Assembly: GCA_963665545.2 (NCBI GenBank)
Contig: CAXXKZ010000006.1
Location: forward strand, 62,001 to 126,000
DNA: 64,000 nt
From: G963665545 sp963665545
GTDB lineage: Bacteria; Pseudomonadota; Gammaproteobacteria; Xanthomonadales; SZUA-36
Direction: 5' to 3'
In this document: one piece after another, positions 1 to 8,342 of the stretch
How positions within the stretch are numbered: the stretch's first letter is position 1
Layout: each line of letters starts with the position of its first letter
Program-made: the position numbers and the translations under genes
The notes under the pieces: model-generated
Database searches by the model: none
The model's input: the letters and a program-made list of their open reading frames with translations, nothing else
Told to the model about the DNA's origin: nothing

Positions 1-192
1 AAATGCGCCTGGCCAGGGCACCGCCGCCAGGTTGGCAGACCGCCTTCTGGTGTTGAGCCGTGTTCCCCTGGTGGCAGCTACATTAGAGTGTCAACAGCTT
101 TAGTGCTTGACCGAGGCGGACTTCCGGTTGACCTGATCCGTCAATTACAGTGAGAATGACGATTCACCACAGACCCTGTCGGGAGACACCCC

Positions 193-1185
193 GTGTCCTT
201 TTTCGCGCCGGCTGCCAGTAGCCTTTGGAAGCAGATCGAAAGTTACAAAATTGACCCCGGACCGCTGTTCAGGGAGGCGGGAATTGACCCGGAGCTCTTA
301 TATGATGCCAACGCGAGAATTCCGCTGGCGCGCATCGAGAAAGTGATTGACCGGACGCTGGCCCAGGTCAACGACGAGCTTTTCGGCATCAAGGAGGCGG
401 ACTATTTTCGCCCGGCCCACCTCGGCGCCCTGGGGTTCGCCTGGCTTGCCAGTTCGAGCCTGCGGACCGCCTTCAACCGCCTGAGCCGCTATGCCCGGGT
501 CATCAATGATCAATTGACCATCACCCTCGGCGAAGACATGAAACATTTCACGGTGCAAACGCATCTCCCGTTCGAAGGGGAAAATGAGTACATCCGCGAT
601 CAGGCGCAAATGGCGGTGTTGACCAAGGTATCGAGAATTATCGCCGGCAAAGACCTTAATCCTGCACTGGTGCGCTTCCGGCACGCCGAACCCGTCGACA
701 CCAGCTACTACTTTTCATACTTTCGTTGCCCGCTTGAATTCGGCGCCGACTGCAACAGCCTTTTACTGCCGATTTCTCAGATGGACAAGAAACTCAAGGG
801 TGGCAATCACCAACTCGCGCAGCTCAATGACCACATGGTGGTCAAGTATCTCGCCCACGCGGACAAGCAAGACATCGTCAACCGGGTCAAGGCGGCCATC
901 ATCGACGCGCTGGCCTCGGGCAGCGTCAAGGAAACCTCGATCGCTCAATCGCTGCACATGACCAGCCGCAATATGCACCGCAAGCTGCAGAAGGAGGCTT
1001 GCACGTTTAAGACGCTGCTGACCGATATTCGGCAGGAACTGGCGCAACAGTACATCCAGGATCAAACGCTGACTCTGACTGAAATATCCTTCATGTTGGG
1101 CTTTTCTGAAGTCAGTTCGTTCTCCCGAGCCTTCAAGGGCTGGACCGGCGTGCCGCCGAGTGAGGCACGTCAAGCCGCAGGTTGA
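193..1185 (+). CDS. AraC-family transcriptional regulator (arabinose-binding-domain type)
   Basis: A cytoplasmic DNA-binding regulator of 330 residues. Residues about 20-210 look like the Arabinose_bd sensor domain found in the OruR/ArgR-like branch of the AraC family. Residues about 235-325 form the double helix-turn-helix, including SIAQSLHMTSRNMHRKLQ and the typical C-terminal signature with LGFSEVSSFSRAFKGWTG. The start is a GTG at 193, preceded by GGGAGA at 181-186 with a 6-nt spacer. The two SYLF genes follow on the same strand after about 130 bp and could be targets, but nothing in the sequence proves this. The ligand is unknown. Family assignment is secure; regulon is not. Confidence 0.9.
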   Translation: MSFFAPAASSLWKQIESYKIDPGPLFREAGIDPELLYDANARIPLARIEKVIDRTLAQVNDELFGIKEADYFRPAHLGALGFAWLASSSLRTAFNRLSRYARVINDQLTITLGEDMKHFTVQTHLPFEGENEYIRDQAQMAVLTKVSRIIAGKDLNPALVRFRHAEPVDTSYYFSYFRCPLEFGADCNSLLLPISQMDKKLKGGNHQLAQLNDHMVVKYLAHADKQDIVNRVKAAIIDALASGSVKETSIAQSLHMTSRNMHRKLQKEACTFKTLLTDIRQELAQQYIQDQTLTLTEISFMLGFSEVSSFSRAFKGWTGVPPSEARQAAG

Positions 1186-1319
1186 CGCGATGCATTTTTC
1201 AAGGCTTTCTTAAGTTTGATTTAACCTATCTGCTGTATCCTTATCTGCACATAAGCTATTTCTGCCAGACTAAGGTATCGTCTGTTTATATTCGCATATT
1301 GATCGAAAGGAGATTCAAA

Positions 1320-1859
1320 ATGAAAACCATTAGCATCTTGCTGTTCAGCGCAATGCTGTTGACCCAGGCCGGCGCAATACTGGCCTTTAAACCCGACCCC
1401 AAGAGCAAGCCAGAATTGGCCGCGGCACAAGCGATCCTGGATATCCAGGACTCCGATCCCAGCATTGCGCATTGGTTCGAATCCGCCGCAGGCTATACCG
1501 TTTTTCCAAAAGTGGGTAAAGGTGGCATCGGCATCGGCGGTGCACACGGCAAGGGCCTGGTCATCGTGAATGATGAGGTGGTGGGCTCCACCAGTCTGAG
1601 TCAGGTCACAATTGGTTTTCAGCTGGGCGGGCAAGTCTATGCCGAATTTATCTTTTTCAAGGATGAAACGGCCCTCGCTAATTTCCAGCGCGGCAATTTC
1701 GAGCTGGGTGCACAGGCCTCTGCAGTCGCCGTAACGGCAGGTGCGTCCGCCGACGCCAATTACGACAAGGGTGTGGCCATATTTACCAACGTGGGCGGCG
1801 GCCTGATGTATGAAGCCACTGTCGGTGGACAGAAATTCAAGTACAAAGACAAGGACTGA
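1320..1859 (+). CDS. Exported SYLF-domain (Ysc84-like) lipid-binding protein, copy 1
   Basis: A 179-residue protein with a signal peptide (MKTISILLFSAMLLTQAGA then ILA) followed by a complete SYLF domain, a fold known from Ysc84/SH3YL1 to bind phospholipids. Conserved blocks include GYTVFPKVGKGGIGIGGAHG and LGAQASAVAVTAGASADANY. The ATG at 1320 is preferred to an upstream in-frame codon because AGGAG at 1308-1312 sits 7 nt before it and a signal peptide follows directly. The gene is followed 3 nt later by a close paralogue, so the two are probably co-transcribed. The function in bacteria is poorly known; an envelope or periplasmic location is inferred from the signal peptide. Confidence 0.88.
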   Translation: MKTISILLFSAMLLTQAGAILAFKPDPKSKPELAAAQAILDIQDSDPSIAHWFESAAGYTVFPKVGKGGIGIGGAHGKGLVIVNDEVVGSTSLSQVTIGFQLGGQVYAEFIFFKDETALANFQRGNFELGAQASAVAVTAGASADANYDKGVAIFTNVGGGLMYEATVGGQKFKYKDKD

Positions 1860-1862
1860 ACG

Positions 1863-2426
1863 ATGGCTAAATGTTCCAGGCTTACCCTCGCGCGCGCTGT
1901 CCTTGGGCTGGTGGCGGCAGTACTGCTGGCGCCGGTAATACTCCAGGCTGACTTCGTCCCCGACTACAAGGATCCGCAGCAGCTTGCCGCAGCCAAGGCC
2001 ATCGCTGACATCCTGGCGCTCGACCAAGGCATGCAGGAGTGGTTTGACAACGCCTCTGGTTTTGCTGTGTTTCCTTCCGTGGGCAAAGGCGGCATCGTTG
2101 TTGGCGGCGCCCACGGCAAGGGCCTGGTCATTGTGAATGACAAGGTGATCGGCAGCACCTCGCTGAGCCAGGTCACGCTGGGATTACAGCTTGGCGGCCA
2201 GGTTTACGCCCAGTTCATATTTTTTCGGGACGATACCGCCCTAGGTGAATTCAAGCGTGGTAACTTCGAAATGGGTGCGCAGGCCTCCGCCGTCGCCGTA
2301 ACGGTGGGTGCTTCGGCCGATGCCAACTACAATAAGGGCGTGGCTGTTTTCACCAATGCCTCCGGTGGTCTGATGTTCGAAGCCTCAGTGGGTGGCCAAC
2401 GGTTCACTTTCGAATCCAGCGAGTAG
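1863..2426 (+). CDS. Exported SYLF-domain (Ysc84-like) protein, copy 2
   Basis: A 187-residue paralogue of the preceding gene, starting 3 nt after its stop codon. It has its own signal peptide (hydrophobic stretch LGLVAAVLLAPVILQA) and the same SYLF domain, with blocks such as GGAHGKGLVIVND, GSTSLSQVT and GAQASAVAVTVGASADANY identical or nearly so between copies. The signal peptides and the C-terminal tails are different while the domain core is strongly conserved, which fits an old tandem duplication under selection. No shared partner gene is visible. Role is unknown beyond predicted lipid binding in the envelope. Confidence 0.88.
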   Translation: MAKCSRLTLARAVLGLVAAVLLAPVILQADFVPDYKDPQQLAAAKAIADILALDQGMQEWFDNASGFAVFPSVGKGGIVVGGAHGKGLVIVNDKVIGSTSLSQVTLGLQLGGQVYAQFIFFRDDTALGEFKRGNFEMGAQASAVAVTVGASADANYNKGVAVFTNASGGLMFEASVGGQRFTFESSE

Positions 2427-2584
2427 TCGAGGCAATTCAACTGACGCGCAGCCGGGTCTGCCCTGCTGCGCGCAACTTACACCGCTTCAATTTGAATCAA
2501 CCTTAAACACGGGCGGATACCACAACAATTTGTGCGGCCCACTTTGCGGCCGTGCGTCCAGAAACCATTGAACAGGGAGAAATC

Positions 2585-4261
2585 ATGTTGTCAGACAGCG
2601 CCATTGCCACCCAGGCTCAGAACAAGCTTGGGCCAATCAGCGAGGTGGCAAACAGGCTCGGAATTGATACCGATGACCTGATGCCTTATGGCAGAGACAT
2701 TGCAAAAGTGCACATCAATGCCCTTTCACGCCCGCGCAAACGGGAAAACCCAGCGCGCCTGATCCTGGTGTCGGCCACCACGCCAACCGCCGCCGGCGAG
2801 GGCAAGACCACCACCTCCATCGGCCTCGGACAAGCCTTCACTAAACTGGGCGAATCGGTCTGCGTTGCATTGCGCGAACCCTCGCTCGGGCCCTGCCTGG
2901 GCATGAAGGGGGGTGCCACGGGTGGTGGCTATAGCCAAATCGTCCCGGCCGATCGCATCAATCTCCATTTTACCGGCGACTTTCACGCCATCACTTCGGC
3001 CAACAACCTGATCTCGGCGGTGATCGATAACCACATTTACCAGGGCAACAAGTTGAAACTCGACGCCCGCATGATCGCCTGGCGCCGCGTCATGGATATG
3101 AATGATCGCAGCCTGCGCAAGATTGTGCTGGGTCTGGGCGGCCGTTTCCAGGGCATTCCCCGCGAGGGCGGTTTCGACATCACCGCTGCTTCCGAAATCA
3201 TGGCCATTATGTGCCTGGCCAATGACATGAATGACCTGCGAGCCCGTCTCGATCGTATCCTGGTGGGTTACACCTTCAAGGGCGCAGCGGTATTCCTGGA
3301 ATCGCTGGGCATTACCGATGCCTTACTCGCTTTGCTGCGTGATGCAATCCATCCGAATCTGGTGCAAACCGTCGAGGGCACAGCCGTGTTGATGCACGGT
3401 GGACCGTTCGCCAACATTGCCCATGGCTGTAATAGCGTGGTTGCCACCCGCATGGCGATGCACCATGCCGACTGGACCATTACCGAAGCCGGCTTTGGCT
3501 TCGATCTCGGGGCCGAAAAGTTCTTTGACATCAAGTGCCGTTCGGCCGGTCTCGACCCCGATGCAGTGGTCCTGGTCACGACCATTCGTGCCCTCAAACT
3601 GCACGGCGGCAAGGCCAAGGATCAGTTGGACCAACCGGATACCGAGGCCGTACACCGCGGCCTGGAGAACCTGGACAAACATATCGAGAGCGTCCACCAG
3701 TTCAATAAGCACCCTGTGATCGCCTTGAATCGATTTGCGCCCGACACCGATGATGAAATTCGGCTGGTGCAAGAGCGCGCGGCGCAACATGGCGTTTGGT
3801 TTGCCGAGTCGCGGCATTTTGCCGAGGGCGGTGAAGGCGCAGTAGATCTGGCGCGCGAGGTGATCGAGGCGGTTAAGGGCAGCAAACCCTACAAGCCACT
3901 ATATGATCTGGATGCGTCACTGGTCGACAAGGTGCGGGCAGTCAGCCAGGGGATGTACGGTGCTGATGATGTCGCTTTCACCAAGGAGGCGGAAAAAGAT
4001 CTGCTGCGGATTGAAAGCCTGGGCATGGACAAGCTGCCGATTTGTGTCGCCAAGGCACCCAGCTCATTGTCTGACAACCCCCAACTGCATGGCAGACCGC
4101 GGGATTTCGAAGTCACGGTACGCAACATCCAGGTCAATTCCGGCGCCGGATTCCTGGTGGTACTCACCGGCGACATCATGCGCATGCCCGGACTGCCGCG
4201 CAATCCCATCGCCAACTCGGTGAAACTCCACGCTGACGGCACCATTGAGGGGATTGGCTAA
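2585..4261 (+). CDS. fhs: Formate--tetrahydrofolate ligase
   Basis: Cytoplasmic enzyme (558 residues, the usual family length) that makes 10-formyl-tetrahydrofolate from formate, ATP and tetrahydrofolate for purine and one-carbon metabolism. The nucleotide-binding loop is visible as TPTAAGEGKTTTS near residue 65, followed by LREPSLGPCLGMKGGATGGG, a strongly conserved FTHFS block, and RFAPDTDDE in the second half. A GTG 33 nt upstream is in frame, but the ATG at 2585 has GGGAGA 5 nt before it and gives the normal N-terminus (LSDSAIATQAQ). The gene stands alone; 840 bp of repeat-rich DNA follows. Confidence 0.96.
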   Translation: MLSDSAIATQAQNKLGPISEVANRLGIDTDDLMPYGRDIAKVHINALSRPRKRENPARLILVSATTPTAAGEGKTTTSIGLGQAFTKLGESVCVALREPSLGPCLGMKGGATGGGYSQIVPADRINLHFTGDFHAITSANNLISAVIDNHIYQGNKLKLDARMIAWRRVMDMNDRSLRKIVLGLGGRFQGIPREGGFDITAASEIMAIMCLANDMNDLRARLDRILVGYTFKGAAVFLESLGITDALLALLRDAIHPNLVQTVEGTAVLMHGGPFANIAHGCNSVVATRMAMHHADWTITEAGFGFDLGAEKFFDIKCRSAGLDPDAVVLVTTIRALKLHGGKAKDQLDQPDTEAVHRGLENLDKHIESVHQFNKHPVIALNRFAPDTDDEIRLVQERAAQHGVWFAESRHFAEGGEGAVDLAREVIEAVKGSKPYKPLYDLDASLVDKVRAVSQGMYGADDVAFTKEAEKDLLRIESLGMDKLPICVAKAPSSLSDNPQLHGRPRDFEVTVRNIQVNSGAGFLVVLTGDIMRMPGLPRNPIANSVKLHADGTIEGIG

Positions 4262-4313
4262 CTGTGAATTCCCGCAACGTTGTTCACACGTAGGGCTCGG
4301 TGCCATCGTTACC

Positions 4314-4593
4314 GCAAAGTGTCATGAGGGGATTGCGGTTCGCTCCTGGCGGATGGCCCTTTTGCACAAGGATGTGCTTAGATCGTGGAGCGCAAGGATA
4401 CGCGGGAACGATCCAAGGCGCTAAAAACACTTGAAACCGTTCAGCAGCTCTTCGAGCCGCCGGAAAATGCTGCCATCCTGGCATTTTCCTTCCTCGCGCC
4501 ATCCTTGGCGCTCGGGACCAGCGACCCAGTCGCTTGTCGTCCCTCGGCATCCACCTTGATGGAGCGCACCACAATCCCCTCATGACACTTTGC
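4314..4593. repeat. MITE-like element, copy A, with 33-bp terminal inverted repeats
   Basis: The ends 4314-4346 and 4561-4593 are inverted repeats matching at 31 of 33 positions (GCAAAGTGTCATGAGGGG at the outer end). The interior 4343-4537 is nearly identical in reverse orientation to 4829-5023 in copy B. There is no transposase inside, so the element would be non-autonomous. I could not see a clear target duplication. Confidence 0.7.
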
Positions 4594-4750
4594 TGCACGG
4601 TGCCGTTCCCTGGGCTTAAACGACCGCAACCGCCCAGGGGCAGCCAACGGCATGACACACACGCCAAATCGACGACATTTGTGACCCCTATGTGCCGTAA
4701 GTTGGAACAAGCCGGAAAGAGTGACAGTGTTGCTTCCAGGACCCTCTGCC

Positions 4751-4792
4751 CCGAATCGGCTTGTGCCAGCGGGAGGAAAGTCACATGAGCGG
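4751..4792 (+). repeat. 42-bp dispersed repeat, copy 1 (other copy near 19.8 kb)
   Basis: Matches 19780-19821 at about 37 of 42 positions; the first 21 bases (CCGAATCGGCTTGTGCCAGC and one more) are identical. The right half overlaps the outer terminal repeat of MITE-like copy B and contains the CATGAGCGG motif. Confidence 0.75.
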
Positions 4793-5052
4793 GCTGCTGG
4801 CCGCGACTTCAAGGATGCTGAGCGCCACACAAGCGACTGGGTCGCCGAGCCCGAGCGCCAAGGATGGCGCGAGGAAGGAAAATGCCAGGATGGCAGCATT
4901 TTCCGGCGGCTCGAAGAGCTGCTGAACGGTTTCAAGTGTACTTAGCGCCTTGGATCGTTCCCGCGCATCCCTGCGCTCCACGATCTAAGCACATCCTTGT
5001 GCAAAAGGGCCATCCGCCAGGAGTGGGCAGCAGTCCGCTCATGGGACTTTCC
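4775..5052. repeat. MITE-like element, copy B (inverted relative to copy A), 25-bp terminal inverted repeats
   Basis: The ends 4775-4799 and 5028-5052 are inverted repeats matching at 23 of 25 positions (GGAAAGTCACATGAGCGG at the outer end). Its length (278 bp) equals that of copy A (280 bp) and its core 4829-5023 is the reverse complement of 4343-4537 with only a handful of differences. The end sequences of the two copies share the pattern AAAGT..CATGAG.GG but differ elsewhere. Confidence 0.7.
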
Positions 5053-5105
5053 GGAGGTAGCGTAGGCATATTCCCTGGTGTATACAACGTTGCTGGCTTT
5101 CACAG

Positions 5106-5996
5106 CTAAGCGGCAAATACGTCAATAGCCCTCGGCAGGCAGGTTATTTCCGCGGGCGTACGTCCGCGGAATTCGCCATCTGGCGCCAGCAGGAAACCGG
5201 CCGGCGACTTCAGCACAATGCGCTTGGCCTGCAATGTAGTGACCTCGCTGTGGTGCACGTGCTCACCGCTATAAATGGTTGGGAACAGCCGTAGCAGACG
5301 ATATCGGGAAATTGGGCCCAACAGGGTGATATCCAACAGGCCGTCATCGAATCGCGCTTGGGGGGCGATAAGGAAGGAAGTGCCGGTGTAGCGTGTGTTG
5401 GATATTTCGATAAAGATATTTGGCAACTCAAGCGGCTGACCGTCAACTTCCAGGCACAAGTTGTAAGATTTCAATCCCAGCATGGCCCGCAGGGTGCCCA
5501 GGGTGTAGGCCGCAGAGCCCATAAACTTGAATGCTTTTGACGCCTGCCCCGCAGCGGTGACGAAGCCCATGCCGATAATGTTGACAAAGTAAAACAGCTC
5601 ATCGGTGGTTTTTACGCGACCCACATCAACCGGCCGCGTGTGGCCGGCCTGAATCAGGGCAACGGACTTTTTCCAGTCGTCCACGCTCAGCCCCAGCTCC
5701 TGGGCAAAAGCATTGCCGGTGCCCGCCGGAATCAGACCGACTGGCGGGCGCAATTCCCGTTCCTGCCGGCACAGGCCGTTGACCACTTCGAACAGCGTAC
5801 CGTCACCACCCAACGCCACCACGCCATCGACGGATCCCGGGGCCAGCGATGCGACAATCTCCGTGCCGTGCCCCGCACGCTCGGTAATCTGCCAATCTAC
5901 ATCGGCAAACTTCTCCAGCGAGTGCTGGATGTTGGCCTGCCGCTGTGCATTGCGACCGTGGCTGGCGCCGGGGTTGGCAATGACCAGCAATTTCAT
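5106..5996 (-). CDS. Diacylglycerol/lipid kinase family protein (YegS-like)
   Basis: A 296-residue ATP-dependent lipid kinase of the DAGK_cat family, expected to phosphorylate a lipid or sphingoid substrate at the inner membrane surface. The nucleotide-binding motif GGDGTLFEVVNGL and the following GLIPAGTGNAFAQELGL are clear near residues 60-105, and the C-terminal half carries the family beta-sandwich with PDGEFRG. The ATG at 5996 gives the typical start KLLVIANPGASHGRN; longer frames upstream run into the preceding gene and are not credible. It starts 7 nt after the stop of the DUF481 gene, so the two probably form an operon. The exact substrate is not predictable. Confidence 0.9.
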   Translation of the reverse strand: MKLLVIANPGASHGRNAQRQANIQHSLEKFADVDWQITERAGHGTEIVASLAPGSVDGVVALGGDGTLFEVVNGLCRQERELRPPVGLIPAGTGNAFAQELGLSVDDWKKSVALIQAGHTRPVDVGRVKTTDELFYFVNIIGMGFVTAAGQASKAFKFMGSAAYTLGTLRAMLGLKSYNLCLEVDGQPLELPNIFIEISNTRYTGTSFLIAPQARFDDGLLDITLLGPISRYRLLRLFPTIYSGEHVHHSEVTTLQAKRIVLKSPAGFLLAPDGEFRGRTPAEITCLPRAIDVFAA

Positions 5997-6003
5997 GGCT
6001 GCA

Positions 6004-7032
6004 TCAGAATTTGTATCCGATAGAGGAAGTAATCCCGTAGTCAATGGTCGAGGCTTCATCGGAGATGGGTTTATTGTCGTAGCTGGTATAAAAGCTGAGC
6101 TTCCAGAACAAATCGGCAACAAATTCGAGACTGAATGAAGTGTCGAAGGAGGCACGCACCCGGCCCCAGTCGGTCAGCCCCGGAAAAATCATCAGGCTGG
6201 CATCGAAGGTCCGTTCGGGGCCGTTGTAACGGAAGTATTCGTAACGCACCATGGCAACGCTTTCCAGGTTGTTTTGTGGATCGCCCATGTTCGGGATTTC
6301 GCGGTTGACATCCAGGCCGACGGCCAGGTTGAGCCATTGGCGCTGCGAACGAATCGGCACCCAACCGTAGCCTGCGCCCAACAGTGCCCGGAGATCAAGG
6401 CCCAGCTCGTCGTTGTGTTCCAGATTGCCAAAATAGGTCAAGAAGCGCCTGTTCTTCTTGTAGGCCAGGTGAGTCGCTGAAAACACAGCGCGGGAGGTGT
6501 TGTCACGGCCCTCCTGGGTGGTCACCTCGGTGGTCATTGAGGCATGGGTAACCGAATCAGGTCGCCGGTACTTGGCGTCAATATTGAGATTGTATTTGCC
6601 CACTTCACTTGACTTGTCCCAGGTGAACCCCAGCGATGCGCTGAGATCAAGTCGGTCCCAGAAGCCGGATTCAACCGGGTACATGCTGACCACGTCCATG
6701 TAATCCACGCCTACCGGTCCTCTGTCGGTCTCAATCGTGACCATGTCAGACTCTTCAGGCTTGTGCAATGGCCCATAGAATCTCTGCTCGTTGGACAGCT
6801 CCACCACCTGCCCGGTATCACTAATAATTTCGCGAATGTCATCCCAGTCGATGAAGACCGTACCCATGTGATCGGTGCTGAATTCCAATTTACCGCGCAG
6901 CAGGGATTTCACCTCGCCGGTGATCCGGTCGCCATTCTTGAGGTAGACAATATCGGTCTTCTCGGCCCACAGGGCGGTGCTAAACCAGAGTAGAAGGATC
7001 GGGATAGTGCCAAGCAGAACACTACGGCGCAT
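6004..7032 (-). CDS. DUF481-family outer membrane protein (YdiY-like)
   Basis: A 342-residue exported protein. The signal peptide (LLGTIPILLLWFSTALWA) is followed by a short domain with DIVYLKNGDRITGEVKSL, then from about residue 120 a series of alternating amphipathic strands ending in GITSSIGYKF, whose terminal aromatic residue is typical of beta-barrel outer membrane proteins. DUF481 includes the salt-induced outer membrane protein YdiY of E. coli. The start ATG is at 7032. The lipid kinase gene follows closely on the same strand. Function is not established for the family. Confidence 0.87.
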   Translation of the reverse strand: MRRSVLLGTIPILLLWFSTALWAEKTDIVYLKNGDRITGEVKSLLRGKLEFSTDHMGTVFIDWDDIREIISDTGQVVELSNEQRFYGPLHKPEESDMVTIETDRGPVGVDYMDVVSMYPVESGFWDRLDLSASLGFTWDKSSEVGKYNLNIDAKYRRPDSVTHASMTTEVTTQEGRDNTSRAVFSATHLAYKKNRRFLTYFGNLEHNDELGLDLRALLGAGYGWVPIRSQRQWLNLAVGLDVNREIPNMGDPQNNLESVAMVRYEYFRYNGPERTFDASLMIFPGLTDWGRVRASFDTSFSLEFVADLFWKLSFYTSYDNKPISDEASTIDYGITSSIGYKF

Positions 7033-7144
7033 GGGAGAAACCTCAATTCAATGCAATGACTTCGCCGGCAATGTTACCTTCTTGGTCCCATTTCTGCCCG
7101 CAAATTTCGTAGAATATTGTCTTCGAATTTAACGCAATGCTTGC

Positions 7145-8338
7145 ATGCCAATGCACCCACCCGACAGGCTCATAAATGCTCTACCCGTTCGGCGCTCGCT
7201 GATGACCGGCCAGATGCCCAGGCCAATGCACAAGCTGATGACCGGGCTGATGACCGGGGAGATGACCGGGCTGATGACCGGGGAGATGACCCGGCTGATG
7301 ATCGGGCTGATGCTGGGGCTCACGCCGGCGGGCGCCAGCGCGCAGCCAAAACCACCTGTAGCGCATCCAGACAGGGCGCTCCCGTTTGAAAGGTTCGGTA
7401 CCGTCTAGAACAGGAAACTGAACGAAATCAGTGGCCTGTCAATGATGTCTAACACTGAAATTCTGATGATCAATGATGACGGCCCGGCGCGCGTATATAT
7501 CGTCGGCGCCCACGGCCGGCACCTTGCAAAGGTAACAATAGAAGGCGTCAGCAACAGGGACTGGGAGGACATCACATTGCTCAGGCACCGCGATGAATGG
7601 CTGATGGTGATGAGCGAAACCGGAGACAACCTGGCTCGCTACGGCTCTGTGAGGCTATACTTCGCAGCCGTGCCCCTGCCCCAGGATGATCCCCAGGAGG
7701 GTCCGTGGGATGACTCGGGGGATGATTGGCACTGGCCGACTAAAATCGCGCTGAGGCACCAGCTGGAGCTCACCTATCCGGACGGACCACGCGACGCAGA
7801 GTCCTTGGCATGGGACGCCCATGGACAGCGCTTGCTGGTGATCACCAAGAGAGACCATCCACCGAGAATCTACACCATTGCAATCGACAAGGCCCTGTCC
7901 CTCGACGTCGCCCAATTCGAATTCGCAGGCACCCTGAAAGGCATGCGCCAACCCACCAAAGAGGAACACCGCAATCTTGGGCTGCATGCCAATTTCATCG
8001 CTCAGCCAACCGGAGTGGACATTTCCCCGGATGGCAGAACCGCCGCTATCATCACTTACCGCAGTGTTTACCTGTATTCCAGGGCGCCCGAACAAACATG
8101 GCTGGAAGCGTTCTCGGCTCATGCGGTAGAAATCGTCGGCCCCCCCGGCTGGCATCAGGAAGCCGTCGGCTTCGAGCCATCGGGGCGCGCACTGATGATT
8201 TCAGGAGAAGGTAAATTTGCTCCGATACACCGGCTTTCGCTGGAATCTTTTCTGCCCAATCAAAGCAACAACAAGCAAAGCAGCATGGAGCAAAACAACA
8301 TGAAGCAAAACAATGTGAATCAAAGCATCGTGAAGTAA
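7145..8338 (+). pseudogene. Exported SdiA-regulated/esterase-like propeller protein gene with an in-frame amber codon
   Basis: One reading frame runs from about 7145 to 8338 and is interrupted only by a single TAG at 7406-7408. Before it lies a signal peptide (MTRLMIGLMLGLTPAGASA) preceded by MTG repeats from a 12-nt tandem repeat. After it the frame resumes with NRKLNEISGLS and then MMSNTEILMINDDG, WEDITLL and VDISPDGRTAAIITY, the pattern of secreted six-bladed propeller proteins. The ISGLS block lies upstream of the first ATG after the stop, so the downstream part (7442-8338) alone would lack a conserved strand and a signal peptide. It may be a recent nonsense mutation, a sequencing error, or read through. 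The tail carries 15-nt repeats giving SNNKQ, SSMEQ, NNMKQ and NNVNQ. Exact start among several ATGs is unclear. Confidence 0.7.
7199..7318 (+). repeat. 12-nt minisatellite encoding the signal peptide region
   Basis: Imperfect tandem copies of a 12-nt unit (CTGATGACCGGG, alternating with GAGATGACCGGG) from about 7199 to 7318. In the gene frame each copy encodes LMTG or EMTG and brings a new ATG. The array drifts at both ends, giving CAGATGCCCAGG at the left and CTGATGATCGGG at the right. Confidence 0.85.
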
Positions 8339-8342
8339 GGGT

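Larger units (their letters stand above)
4262..5105. other. Gene-free repeat block between fhs and the lipid kinase gene
   Basis: This 844-bp stretch holds no convincing gene. It contains two ~280-bp elements in opposite orientation (4314-4593 and 4775-5052) whose 195-bp cores are almost identical inverted repeats, plus a separate 42-bp motif shared with a second locus near 19.8 kb. Short open frames in both arms are mirror images of each other and differ mostly at amino-acid-changing positions, so they do not look like selected proteins. Confidence 0.8.

Noticed and set aside
4385..4981. Two mirror-image ~66-residue open frames in the arms of the inverted repeat (4385-4585 plus, 4781-4981 minus)
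   Set aside because: They exist because the core is an inverted duplication. Several differences between copies change the amino acid (K to R, T to A, K to S), they have no ribosome site, and the last third differs. This does not look like selection on a protein.
7117..7389. Open frame with DDRADDRGD repeats over the minisatellite
   Set aside because: It is another frame of the same 12-nt repeat. The frame giving a signal peptide continues into the conserved propeller sequence, so that one is the gene.
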